Positions 1-7,778 of a stretch of 64,000 nucleotides of DNA are shown piece after piece. The notes beneath the pieces were generated by a model. That model was given only the letters and a program-made list of their open reading frames with translations. It was not told the origin of the DNA and did no database searches. Each line of letters opens with the position of its first letter. Positions within the stretch are counted from its first letter, which is position 1. The position numbers and the translations under genes are program-made. This DNA comes from Nonomuraea typhae (lineage in GTDB: Bacteria > Actinomycetota > Actinomycetes > Streptosporangiales > Streptosporangiaceae): positions 186,001 through 250,000 of the forward strand of contig NZ_VRLV01000007.1 of the NCBI RefSeq assembly GCF_009760925.1. Reading direction: 5' to 3'.

Positions 1-2
1 TC

Positions 3-872
3 GTGCACCCGTGGGAGTCCGGCATGGACAACAGCCCGGCGTGGGACGGGACGCTGGCCGCCGTCCAGGCCGGGCCCATGGGCGCGCGGCGGCGCGACCT
101 GACGCACGTCAGCGCCGACGAGCGGCCCACCGACCGCGACTACGAGCGCTACACCGCGCTGGCCCGCGCCTACCGCGACACCGGCTACCGCAGGGCCGGC
201 GCCTTCGCCGTCGAGGACCCGCTGTTCAACGCCGCCTACGGGGTGGCCGAGGCGTCGCTGGCCCGCATCGCCGACGCGATCGGCCGTGACCCGGAGCCGC
301 ACCGCCGCGAGGCCGCCGCGATCACCACCGCGATGATCGCCCACCTCTACGACGACGGCCTCTTCCAGGCCCGCGACGCCACCACCGGCTGCGCGATCCG
401 CTCCCAGAGCGCCGCCGGGCTGGTCCCGCTCATGCTCGACGACCTGCCGCGGGAGATCGCCAACGCGCTCATCGGCACCGCCCTCGACCGCTTCGGCATC
501 GGCGACGGGCAGCTCCCGAGCTACGCGCCCGGGGCGGCGGAGTTCGACCCGGTCCGCTACTGGCGCGGGCCGAGCTGGCTCAACCTGACCTGGATGGTCT
601 GGCAGGGGCTGCGCCACCGCCGCGCCGACCTGGCGGAGCGGCTGGCCGAGGGCATGATCGGCGCGGTCGGCCGGTCCGGCTTCCGCGAGTACTTCGACCC
701 GTTCACGCTGGCCGGGCACGGCAGCCACGACTTCTCCTGGTCAGCCGCGCTCATCCTGGACGTCGCGGCAGAGCACGGCCTGGACGGCGTGCCGCCGGCG
801 GGCGGCGAGGTCGCGAAGGAGCTGGGGGGCCTTGCCGAAGCGGACGAGGTCGGTGATCACGTGCCGGCGTAG
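3..872 (+). CDS. GH63/MGH1-like glycoside hydrolase, 3' part only
   Basis: C-terminal 289 residues of a larger (alpha/alpha)6-barrel glycosidase cut by the left edge of the window. The motif HPWESGMDNSPAWD at the start and GPSWLNLTWMVWQGL further on are typical of MGH1-like/GH63 enzymes (mannosylglycerate hydrolase, amylo-alpha-glucosidase relatives); the acidic residues in these motifs are the usual catalytic candidates. The fold appears to end near HDFSWSAALILD; the last ~40 residues run on without homology-like character and overlap the opposing dehydrogenase gene by 132 bases. Substrate cannot be told from this fragment. The first codon shown is simply the first in-frame codon, not a start. 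Confidence 0.8.
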   Translation: MHPWESGMDNSPAWDGTLAAVQAGPMGARRRDLTHVSADERPTDRDYERYTALARAYRDTGYRRAGAFAVEDPLFNAAYGVAEASLARIADAIGRDPEPHRREAAAITTAMIAHLYDDGLFQARDATTGCAIRSQSAAGLVPLMLDDLPREIANALIGTALDRFGIGDGQLPSYAPGAAEFDPVRYWRGPSWLNLTWMVWQGLRHRRADLAERLAEGMIGAVGRSGFREYFDPFTLAGHGSHDFSWSAALILDVAAEHGLDGVPPAGGEVAKELGGLAEADEVGDHVPA

Positions 873-1841
873 CCACGGGCCGATGCCGTGCAGGAGCTCG
901 ACCGTCTCGCGGGAGAGCCGGTCGCGGTTCCAGGCGTGGGCCAGGCCCCGCGGCACCCGGCCGATCTGGGCGCAGCGCAGGCTCAGGCCGTTGTGGTGGA
1001 ACTCCTCGCCGAGCCGTACCTCGCCGGCGCCTTCCGTGTAGAAGGCCAGGTCGATCACGGTGCCCTGCGGGCGCAGGAGCCTGAGCGCGAGCGCCAGCGC
1101 CCTGGCCTGGCCGCGGCATTGGAAGACCACGTCGGCGCCGTGCTCGCCGGGCCCGTGCCGCCAGCGGTGCTTGAGCCCGAGCGCGTCCTCGGCGAGGACG
1201 GTCTCCACGCCCAGCTCGGCGGCCACGCACAGCCGGGCCGGGGTCTCGTCCACCACCGTGACCTCGGTCCCGTGCCCGGCGCCCGCGGCGAAGGCCGCCG
1301 TCAGCAGCCCCACCACGCCCGCCCCGACCACCACGACCCGCCGCCCGCGCACGCCGTCGCGCAACTGCTGCACGCCGGCGCCGTGCAGGTCGTGCGCCGC
1401 GTGCAGCAGGCCGTTGGCGCAGATCGGTCCCATGTGCGCCACGTAGATCCCGAGCAGCGGGTCGAGGTCGGGCGGCAGCTCGACGAAACGGTCGCGCAGC
1501 GGGTCGGCCGCGTAGGCGGTGCGGTGCCCGTAGGCCATGGCGACCAGCCGCCCCTCCGCCACCGCGCCGGTACGGCTGTGCACCACCATGCCCACCTGCA
1601 TGTACCCGATGCCCCGCACCGGATAGGCCACCCCCGGCCGCCCCGTGCCGAACACCCCGAGCACCGGATCCCAGGAGGCGCGCAGGTACGGGTTGGTCCC
1701 CTTGACGTAGGTGAGCTCGGTCCCGGCGGAGACGCCGCTGAAGACGGTCTCGACCAGGAAGCCGCCCTCCGGCGCGACCGGCGCGTCCTGGTGGACCATG
1801 CTCACCCGGCCGGGGCCGTCGATGCTGAGCAGCTCAGTCAT
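741..1841 (-). CDS. MDR-family (zinc-type) alcohol/sugar dehydrogenase
   Basis: 366-residue medium-chain dehydrogenase/reductase. N-terminal GroES-like half carries GVSAGTEL and the GIGYMQVGMVV strand; the nucleotide-binding half has VVVVGAGVVGLL, a Rossmann GxGxxG. The usual GHE zinc-ligand motif is not visible, so the protein resembles the non-canonical MDR branch around BchC-type and sugar-pathway dehydrogenases rather than a classical zinc ADH. Its ATG overlaps the TGA of the upstream Gfo/Idh oxidoreductase, so the two are co-translated and probably act on the same sugar or sugar-derived substrate. The 3' end overlaps the glycosidase gene on the other strand. Substrate unknown. Confidence 0.85.
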   Translation of the reverse strand: MTELLSIDGPGRVSMVHQDAPVAPEGGFLVETVFSGVSAGTELTYVKGTNPYLRASWDPVLGVFGTGRPGVAYPVRGIGYMQVGMVVHSRTGAVAEGRLVAMAYGHRTAYAADPLRDRFVELPPDLDPLLGIYVAHMGPICANGLLHAAHDLHGAGVQQLRDGVRGRRVVVVGAGVVGLLTAAFAAGAGHGTEVTVVDETPARLCVAAELGVETVLAEDALGLKHRWRHGPGEHGADVVFQCRGQARALALALRLLRPQGTVIDLAFYTEGAGEVRLGEEFHHNGLSLRCAQIGRVPRGLAHAWNRDRLSRETVELLHGIGPWLRRHVITDLVRFGKAPQLLRDLAARRRHAVQAVLCRDVQDERG

Positions 1842-2784
1842 CCAGCACCACCGGCACGCCCTCGGCCGCCGACCGCGCCACCGCCCCGGCCAGCCGGTGG
1901 GTCCGCAGCGCCTCGGGGTACGGCACGCGCACGTCGGCCGCCCTGCCCTGTACGGCGTTGACGAACTCCCTGTCCACCCGGACCTTGGCCGCCCCGCTCT
2001 CCTCGTGGATCGTGCGTCCGTCCACGACCAGGAGTTCCTCGCCGAGGTCGAGCGTGATGCCGTCGGCGTGCACCTCCAGCCCGGCCCGGTACTTGCCCCC
2101 GCACAGGCTCGTGGTGGCCAGCGTGCCCACGGCGCCTCCGGCGAAGCGCACCACGGCCGCGGTGGCCCGGTCGACGACCCCTTCCTCGGCGGGCCCAGCG
2201 GGTACGGCGTGCACCATCGTGACCTCGCCGACCAGGACCCTGGCCAGGTCCAGCACGTGGACGAGCTGCTCGACGACCTGGCCGCCGGAGCCGCCGGGCC
2301 GTAACCACCAGTCCACGGGCGGCACCTTGTCGAGCCAGTGGCCGAGGGCCAGCCGTACCGGGCGGCCGTCGAGAAGGTCGCGGGCGCGCGGCAGATTGTC
2401 GAGGTAGCGCCAGTGGTGCCCCACGGCCGACGGCAGGCCGCGGCGGGATATCTCGGCGGCGATTTCCTCCGCCGTTTCCTGATCCAGTGACAATGGTTTT
2501 TCCACGAATAGTGGAAGATTGCACGATAAAGCGTCATGTTCCGGGTTGCCGTGGGCGAAAGGCGGCACGCACACGTAGATCGCATCCAGCCCGCCGGCCT
2601 CCAGAAGGCCGGTGTGGCTCGGGTAGGCGGGCGCGGCGTACCGTGCGGCCAGGGCCTCGGCCTTGGGGAGATCGGTGTCGGCGATTCCGGCAATCCTCAC
2701 GCCGGGGAATGCGGACAGGACCTGCGCGTGACGTGCTGCCACATTTCCAGCTCCGATGATGCCTATACGCGTTGTGGGCGACAC
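1834..2784 (-). CDS. Gfo/Idh/MocA family oxidoreductase
   Basis: 316 residues from a GTG start. Rossmann motif RIGIIGAGNVAARHA begins at residue 6 and the family signature EKPLSLD lies at about residues 95-101; GHHWRYLDNL follows in the catalytic half. Such enzymes oxidise or epimerise sugars, inositols or related polyols with NAD(P). An upstream TTG at 2817 would add 11 residues, but GTG at 2784 leaves the short leader normal for the family; neither has a clear ribosome binding site. The stop overlaps the start of the MDR dehydrogenase, indicating an operon of two sugar oxidoreductases facing a divergent GT4 gene. Confidence 0.85.
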   Translation of the reverse strand: MSPTTRIGIIGAGNVAARHAQVLSAFPGVRIAGIADTDLPKAEALAARYAAPAYPSHTGLLEAGGLDAIYVCVPPFAHGNPEHDALSCNLPLFVEKPLSLDQETAEEIAAEISRRGLPSAVGHHWRYLDNLPRARDLLDGRPVRLALGHWLDKVPPVDWWLRPGGSGGQVVEQLVHVLDLARVLVGEVTMVHAVPAGPAEEGVVDRATAAVVRFAGGAVGTLATTSLCGGKYRAGLEVHADGITLDLGEELLVVDGRTIHEESGAAKVRVDREFVNAVQGRAADVRVPYPEALRTHRLAGAVARSAAEGVPVVLDD

Positions 2785-2810
2785 AGGTTTGCATATCCCA
2801 CATCTCGCGG

Positions 2811-2830
2811 TGAACAAACAAAAATGTTCA
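2811..2830. promoter_or_regulatory. Inverted repeat TGAACA-N8-TGTTCA in divergent promoter region
   Basis: Perfect 6-bp arms at 2811-2816 and 2825-2830 with an A-rich 8-base spacer, in the only AT-rich stretch between the divergent oxidoreductase operon and the GT4 gene. The symmetry and position suit an operator serving both directions. The bound regulator is not known; a chance repeat is possible. Confidence 0.35.
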
Positions 2831-2881
2831 AATTCCTATCGATGGGGCAGATGTCGTCGGGGCCGGATTCACGGAGGCGTC

Positions 2882-4021
2882 ATGAACATCCTGCTCAACG
2901 CCGGCCCCTGGCTGGCGGTCCCGCCGCCCGGCTACGGCGGCATCGAGAACGTGGTGGCCACGCTGGTGCCCGCGCTGCGCGCCCGCGGCGTCCGGGTGGT
3001 CCTGGCCACGGTGGGGGCCAGCACCGTGGCGGCCGACGAGGTGATCACCGTCTTCCCCGAAGGCCAGTTCGCCGACCTGCAGAAGCCCTACAACCAGGTG
3101 ATGGGCCTGGCGCACGCCCACCAGGCCCGGGTGGCCGCCGAGCTGCGCCGCCGCCGTGACATCGACCTCGTCCACGACCACCTCGAGGTGGTCGGGCCCG
3201 CGGTCCTCGCGGCGCTCGGCGGGCCACCGGTACTGCACACCCTCCACTGGGACCTGTGCAAACACCCCGCCTTCTACGGCTCCTGGCCACAGGAGATCGC
3301 CGTCAACGGCGTCTCGCACGCCCAGCTCGCCCGCGCCCCCGCCGCCCTGCGCGCCGCCGCCGTGGGCGTCGCCCACCTGGCCACGCCCCTGGCCGAGCGC
3401 TGCCCGCGCTTCCCCCTCGGCGAGCACGTGGTCGTCATGGGCCGCGTCTGCCCGCTCAAGGGCCAGCACGTCGCCGCCCGCTTATGCCAGAAGCTCGGCC
3501 TGCCCCTCGTGCTGGCCGGACCGGTCAGCGGCCTGGGCACCCCGGCCGAGCTGGCCCGTGTCCTGGACGACCCCGCCCATCCGCTGCACGGCCACCCCGA
3601 CGTGCGCTACCACCGCGATCAGGTCATGCCGTACCTGGACGGCGACCTGGTCCGCTGGGTCGGCGCGATCGGGGGAGCCGCCCGCGACGAGCTGTACGGC
3701 AGCGCCAGGGCCGCACTCTTCCCGCTGCAGTGGGCCGAGCCCGGCGGCACCGCCGTGGTCGAGGCCCTGGCCCTGGGCGTCCCGCCGGTCGGCCTGCGCC
3801 GGGGCTGCCTGCCCGAGCTGGTCGAGCACGGCCGCACGGGCTTCCTGGCCGCCACGGAGGAGGAGCTGGCCGCCTGCCTCCTCCGCGCCGGTGAGCTCGA
3901 CCCGGAGGACTGCCGCGCGGCGGCCCGCGCCCGCTTCACCCCGTCCGTCATGGCCGAGCGCTACCTGGAGCTCTACGCCGCTACTCGCGCCCGCCGATCG
4001 CCTCGGCCGGGGCCTCCCTGA
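2882..4021 (+). CDS. GT4-type glycosyltransferase
   Basis: 379 residues. ATG at 2882 is chosen because GGAGG at 2873-2877 precedes it and the product starts as GT-B enzymes do (MNILLNAGPW then PPPGYGGIE, the glycine-rich acceptor-side loop). The second domain shows VVMGRVCPLKGQ (the usual GRL-PxKG position) and EPGGTAVVEALALG, the GT4 EX7E motif that binds the nucleotide-sugar. Cytoplasmic retaining glycosyltransferase; donor and acceptor unknown. Relatives are often found with sugar oxidoreductases and MGH1-like glycosidases, as here. The last 41 bases overlap the opposing ABC permease gene. Confidence 0.85.
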   Translation: MNILLNAGPWLAVPPPGYGGIENVVATLVPALRARGVRVVLATVGASTVAADEVITVFPEGQFADLQKPYNQVMGLAHAHQARVAAELRRRRDIDLVHDHLEVVGPAVLAALGGPPVLHTLHWDLCKHPAFYGSWPQEIAVNGVSHAQLARAPAALRAAAVGVAHLATPLAERCPRFPLGEHVVVMGRVCPLKGQHVAARLCQKLGLPLVLAGPVSGLGTPAELARVLDDPAHPLHGHPDVRYHRDQVMPYLDGDLVRWVGAIGGAARDELYGSARAALFPLQWAEPGGTAVVEALALGVPPVGLRRGCLPELVEHGRTGFLAATEEELAACLLRAGELDPEDCRAAARARFTPSVMAERYLELYAATRARRSPRPGPP

Positions 4022-6341
4022 GCGCCATGCGGGCCGGGATGACGGTGGCGGCCAGGGCCAGCGCGGCGACCGCGGCGATCACGCCCACGTAGCCCAGCGG
4101 CGGCACCGACGGCAGGACCGAGCCGGTCATGCCCAGGCTGAAGGCCATCAGCGTCACCGCCGCCCCGAGCGTGCCGAGGACGGTCGCGAGCACAACGGCC
4201 ACCGCGGTCTCCTGCCGGAGCATGCCCAGCACCTGCCGGCGCGTGGTGCCGACCAGGCGCAGCAGCGCCAGCTCACGGGTGCGGGCCGAGGTGGCCATCG
4301 CCAGCGTGTTGACCACCGCGATCGCGCAGAAGCCGATGATCAGGCCCATGGCCACGTAGTTGACGGCCGCGTTCACCTGACCGGACTCGGCGGCCTGCGC
4401 CTGATCGAGCACGGCGATGCCGGGCGCCGCCTTCTCCAGCGCCTCTCTGCTGCCGCCGGCCACCAGAAGGCTGCCGCGCGGGTCGTCCACGTGCTTGCTC
4501 ACCAGCCGATAGGGCAGCGTCAGCTCGCTGAAGCCCATGCCCCGGGTGTAGACCGCGGCCACGGTCAGCTCGGCAGGGGTGCCGTCGCCCAGCGACAGCG
4601 CCAGCCGGTCGCCCACGCCGACGCCGTACCACTCGGCCGCCTTGGTGCTGACCGCCACCGACGTCGCGCCGAACCCGGTCATGGAACCGGCGACCACGCC
4701 GAGGTCCAGCGTCCGCTCCAGGCCCTCCGCGGAGACGGCCTGCGCGCCGACCCGGTCGAGGTCGATCCGGATGGAGGTGCGCAGCACCTCGGTGGCGGCC
4801 CGCACGCCGGGAACCCGGCGGACGGCTTCGGCGGAGGCGCCGGGGGAGAGCACGAAGTCGGCCCTGACCCCGTCGCCGACCTGCTCCTGAGCGGCGGCGC
4901 CCAGCGTGGTCTGCACGAACAGGATCGTGCACGTCATCGCGATCATCAGGCTGAGCGGCGCCACCAGCGAGGCCATCCGCTTGGTGCCGGCCCGCAGGTT
5001 GCGGCTCGCCAGGAAGCCCGCGGCCCCGGGCAGCCGCACCGGCAGCGCCACGACCGCCCGCACGATCAGCGGCGCCAGCAGCGCGACGGCCACGGTCCAG
5101 GCCAGCGCGGTGAGCATGGTGACGGGGCTGGAGGCGGACTCGCTGGTCAGCGTGCTCAGCAGCACGGTCAGCACCACGCTCCCGGCCAGCGCCGCGAACC
5201 CGGCCACCAGCCGGACGACAGGCAGCCCGGCCTTCTCCGCAGCGGCCTCACCCAGCGCCTCCACCGGACGGATCCGCGAGGTACGGCGGGCCGAGACGCG
5301 GGCCGCCGTCCAGGCTGCCAGCAGGGTGGCCAGCAGCCCCGCCGCGGGCGGGAACGGGCTGAGGACGAGCTCCAGGTTGCCCGGCACCGCGCCGAGCGCG
5401 ACGAAGCGGCCGATCAGCCAGCCGCCGAGCAGCATCCCGGCGCCGGCGCCCAGCGTCCCCGCGATCGCGCTCACCACCAGCGCCTCGCCGCCGATCATGC
5501 GGCGGAGCTGCCGCGGCGTGGCCGCGATCGCGCGCAGCAGGGCGAGCTCCCGCTGGCGCTGCTGGACGGAGAGCGCGAACGTGCCGACCACGACCAGGAT
5601 CGCCACCAGCAGCGAGGTGCCGCCCATGGCGCCGCCGATGCTGGTCAGCCTGATCCGGGCGTTGTCGCCGTCGCGGAACTCCACCGGGCCGCGCTCGGCG
5701 CCCGTGTAGACCACCGCGCCCGCGGCCTTGACCGGGACCTGCGGGAAGACGCCGATCGCGCTCACCTGGCCGGGCCGGTCGGCCAGGCGGCGGGCCTCGG
5801 CCGTGCTGAAGAAGACGGTGTTCTGGCTGGGCAGCGCCTGCTCGGTCACGCCCACCACCCGGTAGGTCCGGCCACCGGCGGTCAGCGTGTCGCCGCGGAA
5901 GCGGGCGTCCACCACGACCTCACCGGCCTTCTGCGGCGCGCGGCCGCTCTTCAGCGTGAACGGCGTGAGCGCCGCCGACTCCCAGCCGTGCCCCAGCGCG
6001 TCGCCGACCGGGAAGGTGACCTCGGTGACGACCTTCTCCACGCCCGGCTGCGCGGCCAGCTCACCGGCCAGCTTCTCCGGGATCCAGCGCAGCTCGGCCA
6101 GTTCCTTGGCCTTGACCTTGGACTCGCCGTCGTCGTCGGTCTCCGTCCGCCGCTCGAACTGGTCACCGGCCACGATGACCGGCGCCCCCGCGTACCGCTC
6201 GGGCGCCAGCGTGCCCCGCAGCCCCGTCTCCAGCAACATCCCGCACGCCGTCACCAGCGCCGCCGCGCAGAGCAGGGCGACGAAGGCCCCCGCGAACCCG
6301 GCCTTGCGGTGCCGAAGGGTCGTCAACGCCAGCGCGATCAT
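3981..6341 (-). CDS. FtsX/MacB-type ABC transporter permease
   Basis: 786 residues with two FtsX-like permease repeats. A membrane segment near residues 15-35 is followed by a large extracytoplasmic (MacB periplasmic-core-like) region, three membrane segments near residues 235-350 (LVAILVVVGTFALSV, LGAGAGMLLGGWLIGRF), a second extracytoplasmic region, and C-terminal segments containing LALLRLVGTTRRQVLGMLR. The ATG at 6341 overlaps the stop of the upstream ATPase (6338), so the pair is translationally coupled. Lies beside a NarL-type two-component system, the usual arrangement for bacitracin/lantibiotic-type or envelope-stress exporters; the actual substrate is unknown. Confidence 0.88.
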   Translation of the reverse strand: MIALALTTLRHRKAGFAGAFVALLCAAALVTACGMLLETGLRGTLAPERYAGAPVIVAGDQFERRTETDDDGESKVKAKELAELRWIPEKLAGELAAQPGVEKVVTEVTFPVGDALGHGWESAALTPFTLKSGRAPQKAGEVVVDARFRGDTLTAGGRTYRVVGVTEQALPSQNTVFFSTAEARRLADRPGQVSAIGVFPQVPVKAAGAVVYTGAERGPVEFRDGDNARIRLTSIGGAMGGTSLLVAILVVVGTFALSVQQRQRELALLRAIAATPRQLRRMIGGEALVVSAIAGTLGAGAGMLLGGWLIGRFVALGAVPGNLELVLSPFPPAAGLLATLLAAWTAARVSARRTSRIRPVEALGEAAAEKAGLPVVRLVAGFAALAGSVVLTVLLSTLTSESASSPVTMLTALAWTVAVALLAPLIVRAVVALPVRLPGAAGFLASRNLRAGTKRMASLVAPLSLMIAMTCTILFVQTTLGAAAQEQVGDGVRADFVLSPGASAEAVRRVPGVRAATEVLRTSIRIDLDRVGAQAVSAEGLERTLDLGVVAGSMTGFGATSVAVSTKAAEWYGVGVGDRLALSLGDGTPAELTVAAVYTRGMGFSELTLPYRLVSKHVDDPRGSLLVAGGSREALEKAAPGIAVLDQAQAAESGQVNAAVNYVAMGLIIGFCAIAVVNTLAMATSARTRELALLRLVGTTRRQVLGMLRQETAVAVVLATVLGTLGAAVTLMAFSLGMTGSVLPSVPPLGYVGVIAAVAALALAATVIPARMALREAPAEAIGGRE

Positions 6342-7072
6342 CGCTTCCACGCTCCCAGCCTGGTCATGCGCTCGGCCACCTTGTCCGCGGTCGGCGCGGC
6401 CATCGCGTCGGCGATCCGCCCGTCGGCCAGGAACAGGACGGTGTCGGCGTAGGAGGCCGCCACCGGGTCGTGGGTCACCATCACCACGGTCTGGCCCAGG
6501 CCGGAGACCACCTCGCGCAGCAGCACCAGCACGTCGCGGGCGGTCATCGTGTCCAGGGCGCCGGTCGGCTCGTCGCCGAAGACCACCTCGGGGCGCACCA
6601 CCAGGGCCCGCGCGATGGCCACGCGCTGCTGCTGGCCGCCGGACAGCTGGGAGGGCAGGTGCCCGGTGCGGCCCTCCAGGCCGACCCGGCGCACGATCTC
6701 GGTCAGCCACGCCTGGTCGGGCTTACGGCCCGCCAGGCGCAGGGGCAGCGTGATGTTCTCCAGCACGTCCAGGGAGGAGATCAGGTTGAACGCCTGGAAG
6801 ACGAAGCCGACGCGGCTGCGGCGCAGCTCGGTCAGGGCCGTCTCGTTCATGCCGGACAGTTCCGTGCCGCCCAGCCGTACCGAGCCGGAGGACGGCGTGT
6901 CCAGGCCGGCCGCGCAGTGGAGGAACGTGCTCTTGCCCGAGCCGGAGGGGCCCATCACCGCGGTGAAGCTGCCGCGCGGGATGCCCGCCGACACCTCGCG
7001 CAGGGCCGCCACCGCGCCCTGGCCCTTCCCGTACACCTTGCTCACCGCGTCCAACCGCACCACGTCTGTCAT
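6338..7072 (-). CDS. ABC transporter ATP-binding protein (LolD/MacB-type)
   Basis: 244-residue nucleotide-binding subunit of the FtsX-type exporter encoded directly downstream. Walker A GPSGSGKST near residue 41, Q-loop in GFVFQAFNLI, signature LSGGQQQR, Walker B VVFGDEPTGALD and the H-loop VMVTHDP are all intact, so it should hydrolyse ATP. ATG start at 7072. The divergent response regulator starts about 100 bases away, suggesting shared or reciprocal control. Confidence 0.92.
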   Translation of the reverse strand: MTDVVRLDAVSKVYGKGQGAVAALREVSAGIPRGSFTAVMGPSGSGKSTFLHCAAGLDTPSSGSVRLGGTELSGMNETALTELRRSRVGFVFQAFNLISSLDVLENITLPLRLAGRKPDQAWLTEIVRRVGLEGRTGHLPSQLSGGQQQRVAIARALVVRPEVVFGDEPTGALDTMTARDVLVLLREVVSGLGQTVVMVTHDPVAASYADTVLFLADGRIADAMAAPTADKVAERMTRLGAWKR

Positions 7073-7169
7073 GGCTCTCAGCCTGCTGGCGGGCGATCGT
7101 CCGGGACAGAGACCGGCTCACCAGCTCCCCATGACATCGTCATAATACGGACACTGATAGACATAGCCC

Positions 7170-7778
7170 GTGATTCGCGTACTGCTGGCCGAGGACCAGC
7201 ACGTGATCAGGGGCGCCCTGGTCACGTTGCTCGGGCTCGAGGCCGACCTGGAGATCGTCGAGGCGGTCGAGTCCGGCGACGCCGCCGTCGCCGCCGCGCT
7301 CGTGCACCGGCCCGACGTGGCCGTGCTCGACATCGACATGCCGGGCACGATCGACGGGCTCGCCGCCGCCGCCGCGATCCGCGGCAGACTCCCCGCCTGC
7401 CGCACGCTCATGCTCACCGGGTACGGCAAGCCCGGCCACCTGCGCCGCGCCCTGAACTCCCAGGTGGACGGCTTCCTGCTGAAGACGGCCTCCCCCGAGG
7501 ACCTGGTCGCGGCCATCCGCAAGGTGGCCGGCGGCGGGCGCGTCCTGGACCCCTCGCTGGCCGTGACCGCCTGGGACCTGGCCGACAACCCGCTCACCCC
7601 GCGCGAGGCCGACGTGCTGCGCCTGGTCGCGGGCGGCGCCGAGGCCACCGAGGTGGCCGCCCAGCTACACCTGACGGCAGGAACCGTGCGCAACTACCTC
7701 ACGGGGATCGTCGCCAAGCTCAACGCCCGCAACCGCACCGACGCCGTCCGCATCGCCGCCGAGTCCGGCTGGATCTGA
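7170..7778 (+). CDS. NarL/FixJ-family response regulator
   Basis: 202 residues from GTG. Receiver domain at 1-115 has the acidic pair E8-D9, the phospho-acceptor D54 in VLDIDMPG, T83 and K105, so it should be phosphorylatable. A LuxR-type helix-turn-helix follows at about 135-200 (LTPREADVLRLVAGG...VRNYLTGIVAKL). Divergent from the ABC exporter and convergent with the histidine kinase, whose 3' end overlaps this gene by 114 bases. Likely partners: the kinase downstream and the promoter of the exporter upstream. Confidence 0.92.
   Translation: MIRVLLAEDQHVIRGALVTLLGLEADLEIVEAVESGDAAVAAALVHRPDVAVLDIDMPGTIDGLAAAAAIRGRLPACRTLMLTGYGKPGHLRRALNSQVDGFLLKTASPEDLVAAIRKVAGGGRVLDPSLAVTAWDLADNPLTPREADVLRLVAGGAEATEVAAQLHLTAGTVRNYLTGIVAKLNARNRTDAVRIAAESGWI

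Noticed and set aside
741..2693. A single 650-residue leftward frame covering both oxidoreductase genes
   Set aside because: Its first 284 residues are a Pro/Arg-rich shadow of the Gfo/Idh gene in another frame; the dehydrogenase begins at the ATG at 1841.
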